Positions 5,494 to 10,590 of a stretch of 10,590 nt of DNA are shown in pieces; within the stretch, counting starts at the first letter, position 1, and every line of letters starts with the position of its first letter. The notes below the pieces were generated by a model. The model did not search any database. It was given only the letters and a program-made list of their open reading frames with translations, and had not been told where the DNA came from. Location of the stretch: contig SCQA01000102.1 of assembly GCA_004298725.1 (NCBI GenBank), positions 1 through 10,590 on the forward strand, in the 5' to 3' direction. Source of the stretch: a bacterium. GTDB taxonomy: Bacteria > Desulfobacterota > GWC2-55-46. A program made the position numbers and the translations under genes.

Positions 5494-6051
5494 ATGATAG
5501 ATACGGCGCTTGCGACAATAAAAGACGAACTCGGCGCGTTTATATGGGGCCTGCCGGAGTTTAATCTGCCGGACTCGGCGGATATTGTCGAGCTTAGTTC
5601 AATTGTTAAGCCTAACGGGCAAAGCGCGATGAAGGCGGAAACGCTTATAATAACGCTTGCCAATATCGAGGAAGAGAGGGCTAATAAATTGCAAAGGTCC
5701 GTTGCCGTGGCTCCGGACGGAAAGGTTTCTCAAATGAACCCGGAGATACGGCTGAATGTTTACTTGATTATAATAGCCAACTTCGAGAATTATTTGACAG
5801 GCCTTAAATACCTCTCGGCGGTCGTGCGGTTTTTTCAGAGCAAATGCGTATTCACGCGGCAAAATACCCCGTCGATAGACCCGTCAATAGACAAACTTTT
5901 AATGGATTTATACACGCTAACCTTCGAACAGCAGAACCACCTTTGGGCTTCGCTTGGCGTGAAGTATCAGCCGTCGGTCGTATATAAACTCCGGCTGATA
6001 CCGGTTCAGGACGCGATAAAGCTAAGTGACGCGCCGCCGAGAAAAAACTGA
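5494..6051 (+). CDS. DUF4255 / Pvc16-Afp16-type tail-completion protein
   Basis: The 185-residue protein matches the Pvc16 N-terminal (DUF4255) pattern over most of its length: MIDTALATIKDELGAF at the start, ITLANIEEERANK (49-61), NPEIRLNVYLIIIANFENY (79-97), LKYLSAVVRFFQSKCVFT, and the C-terminal FEQQNHLWASLGVKYQPSVVYKLRL. Members occur in extracellular contractile injection systems (Afp, PVC, MAC) as the tail terminator that caps sheath and tube. The usual partners (sheath, tube, baseplate, AAA+ ATPase) are absent on both sides, so this copy is an orphan within the window, next to a peptidoglycan hydrolase-like gene on the same strand. There is no Shine-Dalgarno before the ATG. The start is chosen because the conserved MIDTxxxxxKDEL begins there. 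The family call is strong; function outside a full tail cluster is unknown. Confidence 0.85.
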   Translation: MIDTALATIKDELGAFIWGLPEFNLPDSADIVELSSIVKPNGQSAMKAETLIITLANIEEERANKLQRSVAVAPDGKVSQMNPEIRLNVYLIIIANFENYLTGLKYLSAVVRFFQSKCVFTRQNTPSIDPSIDKLLMDLYTLTFEQQNHLWASLGVKYQPSVVYKLRLIPVQDAIKLSDAPPRKN

Positions 6052-6200
6052 AAAAATCAGCTTGTTCTGCGCCGCGTTACTCGCGCGGTTGCCGCTACGC
6101 AATGTTTTAATCGCCGGTTGGTTCTTGTTTTGAAAACTCCATTTGCCTTGTGCTTAATCATACGGTAAATTATATTTAAGCTACCTTTAAATAACAGGTT

Positions 6201-6224
6201 TGCGGCAATCGTAGCCGCACCGTT
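6201..6224 (+). terminator. Small hairpin just before tilS, possible weak terminator or attenuator
   Basis: TGCGGC (6201-6206) and GCCGCA (6214-6219) pair across a 7-base loop, and two further GG/CC pairs are possible across a bulge. TTTT follows at 6223-6226. The T-run is short and the hairpin ends 17 bases before the tilS ATG, so it could terminate readthrough or affect tilS translation. Low certainty. Confidence 0.35.
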
Positions 6225-6236
6225 TTAATTTACCGC

Positions 6237-7640
6237 ATGGATATAACGCAAAAATTCAGAGACAATATCGCAAAACACGGGTTGCTTGAAAAAGGCGCCC
6301 GCGTCCTTGCGGCAGTATCCGGCGGAGCGGATTCAATGGTACTGTTGCATCTGCTGTTGCGCCTGAAGGATGATTTCGGTCTTGTCATAGGCGTTTGCCA
6401 TTTAAACCACAATCTCAGGGCTGAAGAATCTAAGCGTGATTACGATTTTGTCAAGAAAACAGCCCGCTCGCTCGGGTTTGTTTTTTACGGTAAAACACTT
6501 TCTAAAACATGGCTTAAAGGTTTTGAAGGTGAATCCTTGCAATCTGCGGCAAGGGAGCGGCGTTATGCTTTTTTTGAATCTGCCGCTATGCGTTTCAAGG
6601 CCTCGAAAGTTGCGCTTGGGCATACCATGAGCGACCAAGCCGAAACACTGCTTATCAGCCTTGTCAGGGGAAGCGGCCTTGCCGGTCTTGCGGGCATACC
6701 AGCCGTAAGGGGCAAGTTCATCAGGCCGTTGTTAACCGTTACAAGGGAAGAGGTGGAAGATTACGCTAAAAGGAAAAAAATCAGCTTTATAACGGATTCG
6801 TCAAACCTTTGCGCTGATTACTTAAGAAACGACATCAGGCTTAATCTCATTGCGTTTATAAAAAGACGCTATAATCCGAATATAATTGAAACTCTGTCGC
6901 GTACGTCAGGCATATTGTCGTGCGATAACGCCTTTATCGAGGCGGAAGCTGAAAAGGTATTCAGTTCGGTTGTCGTTGAGCTTCAGCCTGACTTCGCTGT
7001 CTTTGACAGAAGGCGGCTTGTTAAAATACATAAGGCCTTGCAGGCGCGTATTTTACCTATTGCTCTTAATAAAATTGGTTGTAAGTCATGCTGTTACAGC
7101 GCGCATATAAGCTCGTTTGTTAGCCTTGCGAAAGGGCGCAGTCCTAATGCGTCAGTCAATCTTCCCGACGGATATATTCTCTCTCGCGAATACGATAAAA
7201 TAACGCTTGGTTCTGCTTCGTTGGCATCAACGGCAACTAAGCCTTTTGACGTGGAATTAAAGGTTCCGGGCATTACGCGCGTAAACTCCGAAGGCGCGGT
7301 TATCAAGGCAGTGCTTCTAAGCACGACGCGAATCAAGCGGCTTGTCGTGAAGAACAATGACGTTGCTCTTTTCGATTCAGAAGCGCTCTCACTTCCGCTT
7401 CATGCGCGTTCAATGCGGCCCGGTGATAGGATAAATCCGTTTGGCATGACTGGCACGAAAAAACTGAAAGAAGTTTTTATTGAAAAGAAAATACCGAAGG
7501 CAAAGCGCTCGCTCGTGCCGGTTATTTGTGATTTAAGCGGCGGGGTGATTTGGGTTGCCGGAGTTTTGCGCTCGAACCTGTGTAGAGTAACCGGCCATAC
7601 AAAAAAGGCGCTGAGCCTCGAGGTTAAAAAGCTCTTATGA
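6237..7640 (+). CDS. tilS: tRNA(Ile)-lysidine synthetase TilS
   Basis: TilS uses ATP to attach lysine to C34 of the CAU-anticodon isoleucine tRNA, so that it reads AUA rather than AUG. The genes in this window use ATA often, so the enzyme matters here. The N-terminal PP-loop ATPase domain is complete: SGGADS (28-33), CHLNHNLRAEES (54-65), ESLQSAARERRYAFF (99-113), GHTMSDQAETLL (128-139) and ITDSSNLCADYLRNDIR (185-201). A linker domain and a C-terminal TilS domain follow, with MRPGDRINPFG near residue 393 and KLKEVFIEKKIP after it. At 467 residues it is a full-length, two-module form. The ATG has no good Shine-Dalgarno. Two hairpins lie upstream in the spacer (CCGCG/CGCGG at 6072-6088 and the one at 6201). 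No ftsH follows it here. Confidence 0.96.
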   Translation: MDITQKFRDNIAKHGLLEKGARVLAAVSGGADSMVLLHLLLRLKDDFGLVIGVCHLNHNLRAEESKRDYDFVKKTARSLGFVFYGKTLSKTWLKGFEGESLQSAARERRYAFFESAAMRFKASKVALGHTMSDQAETLLISLVRGSGLAGLAGIPAVRGKFIRPLLTVTREEVEDYAKRKKISFITDSSNLCADYLRNDIRLNLIAFIKRRYNPNIIETLSRTSGILSCDNAFIEAEAEKVFSSVVVELQPDFAVFDRRRLVKIHKALQARILPIALNKIGCKSCCYSAHISSFVSLAKGRSPNASVNLPDGYILSREYDKITLGSASLASTATKPFDVELKVPGITRVNSEGAVIKAVLLSTTRIKRLVVKNNDVALFDSEALSLPLHARSMRPGDRINPFGMTGTKKLKEVFIEKKIPKAKRSLVPVICDLSGGVIWVAGVLRSNLCRVTGHTKKALSLEVKKLL

Positions 7641-7660
7641 GCCGCTTAATCTGTTGAGAT

Positions 7661-7690
7661 TTTTCAATAAACTTGATATTCTAATATAAT
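7661..7690 (+). promoter_or_regulatory. Candidate promoter before the gamma carbonic anhydrase gene
   Basis: A perfect TATAAT (7685-7690) lies 27 bases before the ATG at 7717. The best -35 options, TTTTCA (18-base spacer) or TTCAAT (16-base spacer), are poor. Transcription would start near 7697. Confidence 0.4.
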
Positions 7691-7716
7691 TTACTAAAGA
7701 TAGCTTGGGGGGCGCG

Positions 7717-8223
7717 ATGCTGTTGCCGTATAAGGGTATAAGACCGAAACTTCACGAAACCGTATTTGCCGTTGACAGCGCGCAGATTATCGGCGACGTT
7801 GAAATAGGCGAGGATTCAAGCGTATGGTTCAACGCCGTAGTGCGCGGCGACGTGCATTACATACGCATAGGCAAAAGGACTAACATTCAGGATAACTGCA
7901 CCGTGCACGTAACAAACGGCACGCACCCGACCGTGCTTGGAGACGATATAACCGTAGGGCATAACGTAATTATTCACGGGGCAACTATAAAAGACAGGTG
8001 CCTTCTCGGCATGGGTTCGATAATACTCGACAACGCCGTAATCGGCGAAGATTCCATTATAGGAGCCGGAGCGCTTGTTACAGAAGGCGCGAGGATACCT
8101 CCTATGAGCCTCGTGCTCGGCGTGCCCGGCAAGGTTGTAAGGCCGCTTACGGACGAGGAAGTGAAACGGATATTAAAGTCCGCGGGAAATTACATCGAGT
8201 ACGTGGCAAGCTATAGAGAGTGA
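7717..8223 (+). CDS. Gamma-class carbonic anhydrase-like hexapeptide-repeat protein
   Basis: I start at the ATG at 7717, which lies behind a G-rich stretch (7707-7712); an in-frame TTG at 7705 would add four residues. The 168-residue product is a left-handed beta-helix of hexapeptide repeats (about 16-135) with a C-terminal helix (145-166). It carries the signature of the CamH/YrdA group: VVRGDVHYIRIGKRTNIQD (41-59), VHVTNGTHP, ITVGHNVIIHGATI and GMGSIILDNAVIG. The three likely zinc ligands are present: His64, His82 and His87. The acidic loop of archaeal Cam is absent, as is usual for CamH forms. These proteins are trimers that hydrate CO2 or bind ligands; many relatives have no measured activity. 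The gene lies 76 bases after tilS and seems to have its own promoter. Confidence 0.92.
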   Translation: MLLPYKGIRPKLHETVFAVDSAQIIGDVEIGEDSSVWFNAVVRGDVHYIRIGKRTNIQDNCTVHVTNGTHPTVLGDDITVGHNVIIHGATIKDRCLLGMGSIILDNAVIGEDSIIGAGALVTEGARIPPMSLVLGVPGKVVRPLTDEEVKRILKSAGNYIEYVASYRE

Positions 8224-8240
8224 AAATCATCGCGCCGGCG

Positions 8241-8387
8241 TTAAGGGTACCTCAAAAATTGCCCTTTTCCCCGATCTCTTTGTTAGGACGAAATAAAAAT
8301 GCTCACATATTTGCATATATGCTGCGCTTTTTATTTCGTCCTGCCGCGACCTCGGAAAAAATTTCTCATTTTTAGAGGCACCCTTAA
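8241..8387. repeat. 147-bp imperfect inverted repeat (MITE-like or large hairpin element)
   Basis: The outer arms TTAAGGGTACCTCAAAAAT (8241-8259) and the complement of 8369-8387 agree at 16 of 19 positions. Nested inside, AGGACGAAATAAAAA (8285-8299) and TTTTTATTTCGTCCT (8328-8342) are perfect 15-base complements. The centre has a further small hairpin, CATAT/ATATG around 8306-8321. The intervening arms (8260-8284 and 8343-8368) are only weakly complementary. The element fills most of the gap between the carbonic anhydrase and exbB genes. It has no coding capacity, and I see no clear target-site duplication. It could be a non-autonomous mobile element, an mRNA-stabilising or terminating structure, or a dispersed genomic repeat. 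Confidence 0.8.
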
Positions 8388-8419
8388 TTTATCGTAGCGT
8401 GTACGGAGCATAATAAAAG

Positions 8420-9076
8420 ATGTTTCAAAATCTCGGTTTTTTCGGGCTTATTCAAAAAGGCGGCGTAACGGTATTCGTGCTGATGTTTTTTTCGCTTGTA
8501 TCGGTTGCCGTGATGCTTGAAAGGGCGAGGGCGTTTATAAAATACAGGCGTCTGCTTAGCGCCTCTTACAATGTTTTGTCCGCCGGACTTGGCAGTGGAG
8601 GGCTTAAAACCCTTGAGGGCTTGTGCAAAAGAGAAGCGTCGCCGCTTGCGCGCGTTGTGCTTGAAGGAATTCTAAGGGCGCATATGGGCAAGGAAGAAGT
8701 GTTAAGGGGCATGGAGCTTGCCGGACGCGTGGAGATAGGCAGGCTTGAAAAGTTTCTGGGCGTGCTCGGCACTATAGGCTCGACCGCGCCGTTTGTCGGC
8801 CTCTTTGGAACCGTCGTTGGAATAATACGGGCGTTTTCAGACCTTGCCGGGTCGCAGGGAGTAAGCCCTGCGGCTGTTGCGGACGGCATTGCCGAGGCGC
8901 TTGTGGCAACGGCCGCCGGCCTTGTAGTGGCCATACCGGCGGTTATCGCGTATAACTATTTTGTCAGGTCGGTTCAGGCAAACGCGCTTCTTCTTGAAGC
9001 CAAGTCCGCTGTTTTTACCGACGCTATCCTCGATGCGGCCGATACCATGAGAGATAAAGATGGGTTGGAACTTTAA
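8420..9076 (+). CDS. exbB: MotA/TolQ/ExbB-type proton channel subunit
   Basis: The 218-residue protein has three predicted membrane helices: about 15-36, 112-136 and 160-182, with a cytoplasmic loop of about 75 residues between the first two. The family core is intact: LGTIGSTAPFVGLFGTVVGI (116-135) and IAEALVATAAGLVVAIPAVI (157-176), including the small residues and threonines that line the proton path. It assembles as a pentamer around an ExbD dimer in the inner membrane and uses proton-motive force to drive a periplasm-spanning partner (TonB or TolA). No tonB, tolA, tolB or pal gene is visible, so ExbB versus TolQ cannot be decided from context. A GGAG site lies 11 bases ahead of the ATG. 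The frame overlaps the next gene by 17 bases. Confidence 0.92.
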   Translation: MFQNLGFFGLIQKGGVTVFVLMFFSLVSVAVMLERARAFIKYRRLLSASYNVLSAGLGSGGLKTLEGLCKREASPLARVVLEGILRAHMGKEEVLRGMELAGRVEIGRLEKFLGVLGTIGSTAPFVGLFGTVVGIIRAFSDLAGSQGVSPAAVADGIAEALVATAAGLVVAIPAVIAYNYFVRSVQANALLLEAKSAVFTDAILDAADTMRDKDGLEL

Positions 9077-9476
9077 AAGAGACGACGGTAAGATGATGTC
9101 CGAGATAAACATTACGCCGCTTACGGACGTGATGCTTGTTTTGCTTGTTATATTCATGGTGACCACGCCGCTTATAATGGCCGAGTCTTTTAAGATAAAG
9201 CTTCCAAAGGCCGTAAGCGCGGACGCGGAGCCGGGCAAAGGGCTGACCGTGGCAATAAGCGAGACAGGCAGACTAAACATAAACGGCAAAGACGTAGCCA
9301 AAGACGAGCTTTACGGCATTTTTAAAAGAGAGTTTTTATCCGGCGGAAAGGACAAGTCCGTGGTCGTGCGGGCGGACGGCGGCGCAAGGCACGCTGTCGT
9401 GGTGGACGTGCTTGACGCGGCAAAGGCCGCCGGAGCGATTAAATTATCAATAGCAACCGAGCGCAAGAAAAATTGA
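9060..9476 (+). CDS. exbD: ExbD/TolR-type biopolymer transport protein
   Basis: The 138-residue protein has a short cytoplasmic N-terminus, one membrane helix (about 22-42) and a periplasmic domain. The family motif INITPLTDVMLVLLVIFMVT (17-36) carries the essential protonatable Asp23 at the start of the helix. The periplasmic part has the usual LTVAISETGRLNINGK and VVVRADGGARHAVVVDVLDAAKAAGA segments, then a basic C-terminus. It is the proton-driven rotor or tether in the ExbB pentamer. The start overlaps the end of exbB by 17 bases, indicating translational coupling. Met12 or Met13 are alternative starts that would still retain the motif. Confidence 0.93.
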   Translation: MGWNFKRDDGKMMSEINITPLTDVMLVLLVIFMVTTPLIMAESFKIKLPKAVSADAEPGKGLTVAISETGRLNINGKDVAKDELYGIFKREFLSGGKDKSVVVRADGGARHAVVVDVLDAAKAAGAIKLSIATERKKN

Positions 9477-10438
9477 AACACGCGTCCATTGACATAGGCA
9501 CGAATACGCTGAGGCTTCTTATAGCGGATGTTGATTTAACCGGCGCGCTTACCCCGCTTGTTTACCGCAGGGCCATAACAAGGCTCGGCGGAGGGTACAC
9601 TGTTGAAAACGGCATACACCAAGAGGCCGCGGCAAGGACTTTTGCCGCGCTTAGAGAGTTTAAAAACGTCATTGACGACGTCGGGGTTGACTCGGTTCAG
9701 GCGGTGGCCACAAGCGTCGTAAGAAGGGCCGTGAACAGTGAATGGCTCTTGAAAGAAGTTGAAAAAAGGACGGGTATAAAAATTTCAATAATTTCAGGCG
9801 ACGAGGAAGCAAGACTTTCCCTTCTCGGCGTTCTATCCGTATTGCACGACCAGAGCCATAGGCGCTTGGTAATGGACATAGGCGGCGGCTCGACGGAATT
9901 TATCGCCACGCAGGGCGGTTCGGTTTCCGGCGCGTGGTCAATGGAAATGGGAGTTGTTCATTTGACAGAGCGCCATTTAAAGACCGACCCTCCAACGCAA
10001 AGTGAAATAAACGAGCTTGAAGGCGAAATAAGGGGCGTTATAGCGGACGTGAAACGCCGCATGATTGAAGCAGGCGTTCAGCCGGATATGTACGGCACCG
10101 CCGGCAAGGCGGTATTTGTTGGAACCGCCGGAACAATAACGACGCTTGCGGCTATTGATCAGGGGCTTGAGAAGTACGACAGGCTTAAAATCAATAATTA
10201 CACGCTTCCAATGTCAAGGGTCAGGCGCATATATGAGTATCTTCTCGGCCTTACGCTGAATGAACGGCACGTTGTTTTGAGCCTTGAAAAAGGCAGGGAA
10301 GACCTTATCGTTCCCGGATGCGCCATAGCCGTGCTTGCGATGGAAGCGTTCGGGTTTGATTCGCTGAAAGTAAGCGACGCCGGCCTTTTGGAAGGGGTAA
10401 TACTCAAAAAAACCGGTATCGGCGCGCGCGTGGCATAA
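9473..10438 (+). CDS. ppx: Ppx/GppA-family exopolyphosphatase / guanosine pentaphosphatase, short form
   Basis: The protein has the actin-like (ASKHA) fold of Ppx/GppA enzymes, which remove terminal phosphate from polyphosphate or convert pppGpp to ppGpp. Visible motifs are SIDIGTNTLRLL (5-16, phosphate 1 loop), ATSVVRRAVN (79-88), ISGDEEARLS (107-116, containing the catalytic glutamate, likely Glu112), MDIGGGSTEF (134-143), GTAGTITTLAAI (217-228) and SDAGLLEGVI (301-310). At 321 residues it is the short form, lacking the C-terminal HD-like domain of the roughly 500-residue enterobacterial enzymes. Translation starts at a TTG that overlaps the exbD stop by four bases (TTGA), so it is probably coupled to exbD. 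The fold begins right at this codon, which supports the start. Polyphosphate versus pentaphosphate specificity cannot be told. Confidence 0.93.
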   Translation: MKHASIDIGTNTLRLLIADVDLTGALTPLVYRRAITRLGGGYTVENGIHQEAAARTFAALREFKNVIDDVGVDSVQAVATSVVRRAVNSEWLLKEVEKRTGIKISIISGDEEARLSLLGVLSVLHDQSHRRLVMDIGGGSTEFIATQGGSVSGAWSMEMGVVHLTERHLKTDPPTQSEINELEGEIRGVIADVKRRMIEAGVQPDMYGTAGKAVFVGTAGTITTLAAIDQGLEKYDRLKINNYTLPMSRVRRIYEYLLGLTLNERHVVLSLEKGREDLIVPGCAIAVLAMEAFGFDSLKVSDAGLLEGVILKKTGIGARVA

Positions 10439-10518
10439 CAGGCCATCCGGCTAACGCGATGTTGGCAAGCCGTGAATGTTTAAAGTTCTTATCAATAAAA
10501 ATTAGCGTTTTTGCACAC

Positions 10519-10523
10519 GGAGG
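10519..10523 (+). promoter_or_regulatory. Ribosome binding site of guaB
   Basis: GGAGG stands only three bases before the ATG at 10527. The spacing is short, but the start is fixed by the conserved N-terminus of the product. Confidence 0.6.
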
Positions 10524-10526
10524 TTT

Positions 10527-10590
10527 ATGGAAAATATAAAAATAAGAACAGCCCTGACCTTTGACGACGTGCTTCTTGAGCCGTCTCATT
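10527..10590 (+). CDS. guaB: IMP dehydrogenase, N-terminal fragment (runs off the window)
   Basis: The first 21 residues are visible. ALTFDDVLLEPSH is the highly conserved start of IMP dehydrogenase, which oxidises IMP to XMP with NAD+ in the committed step of guanine nucleotide synthesis. The gene starts 88 bases after the phosphatase gene. The gap has a CGGCT/AGCCG stem (10450-10474) but no terminator T-run, so cotranscription with the exbB-exbD-ppx operon is possible. With a GTP-related phosphatase upstream there may be a purine or (p)ppGpp link, but this is inference. Confidence 0.9.
   Translation, partial: MENIKIRTALTFDDVLLEPSH

Noticed and set aside
5490..5495. TATAAT just before the Pvc16-like gene
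   Set aside because: It overlaps the ATG itself, so transcription would begin inside the gene, and there is no -35 at the right distance.
8837..9301. 154-codon open frame on the minus strand
   Set aside because: It lies fully antisense to exbB and exbD, which have clear family motifs. The translation shows no domain-like pattern and is a shadow of codon bias.
10450..10474. CGGCT/AGCCG stem before guaB as a terminator
   Set aside because: The loop is long or the stem imperfect, and no T-run follows, so termination is not supported.
1..10590. CRISPR array, tRNA or rRNA genes, insertion-sequence transposase
   Set aside because: I looked for regularly spaced repeats, cloverleaf-like segments and DDE-type or serine recombinase motifs and found none.

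Overview
The window looks like a chromosomal segment of a Gram-negative, probably anaerobic bacterium. The main clues are an ExbB/ExbD inner-membrane proton channel, Sec signal peptides, a sigma-54 activator, and a sulfur-carrier plus NIL-domain pair of the kind common in anaerobic sulfur metabolism. GC looks intermediate by eye, with frequent ATA, AGG/AGA and CTT codons. This would fit the Desulfobacterota/deltaproteobacteria or Nitrospirota, but the assignment is an inference and no rRNA or other taxonomic marker is present. Every gene I accept is on the + strand.

Layout. (1) Positions 1-869: the 3' end of a ubiquitin-like MoaD/ThiS sulfur carrier, a free-standing NIL-domain protein and a small exported DUF4431-like protein, closely spaced and probably the tail of a sulfur-assimilation operon. 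(2) Positions 1048-3916: a sigma-54 enhancer-binding regulator whose receiver domain has lost its phosphorylation residues. It is followed by an intergenic region with a near-consensus -24/-12 promoter, a possible IHF site and a possible upstream activator site. These drive a single exported protein of unknown function that ends in a strong terminator. (3) Positions 3917-6051: an AT-rich spacer with a REP-like GC-rich element, then a leaderless peptidoglycan-binding/lysozyme-like protein and a Pvc16/Afp16-type (DUF4255) tail-completion protein, a family tied to extracellular contractile injection systems. No other tail gene is visible. (4) Positions 6201-8223: tilS (tRNA-Ile lysidine synthetase) and a gamma-class carbonic anhydrase-like protein. 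(5) Positions 8241-8387: a large imperfect inverted repeat filling an intergenic gap, possibly a MITE-like element. (6) Positions 8420-10590: exbB-exbD-ppx with overlapping reading frames, then the start of guaB (IMP dehydrogenase).

How the parts work together. The sulfur carrier and NIL protein probably deliver sulfide sulfur to an amino-acid acceptor. The pseudo-receiver activator is a good candidate to control the sigma-54 promoter next to it, and so the exported 338-residue protein. ExbB/ExbD convert proton-motive force into mechanical work, here coupled in translation to a polyphosphate/(p)ppGpp phosphatase. The most unusual points are the regulator and its apparent target, the orphan injection-system gene beside a leaderless cell-wall enzyme, the Gly-Gly-Phe tail of the sulfur carrier, and the 147-bp inverted repeat.
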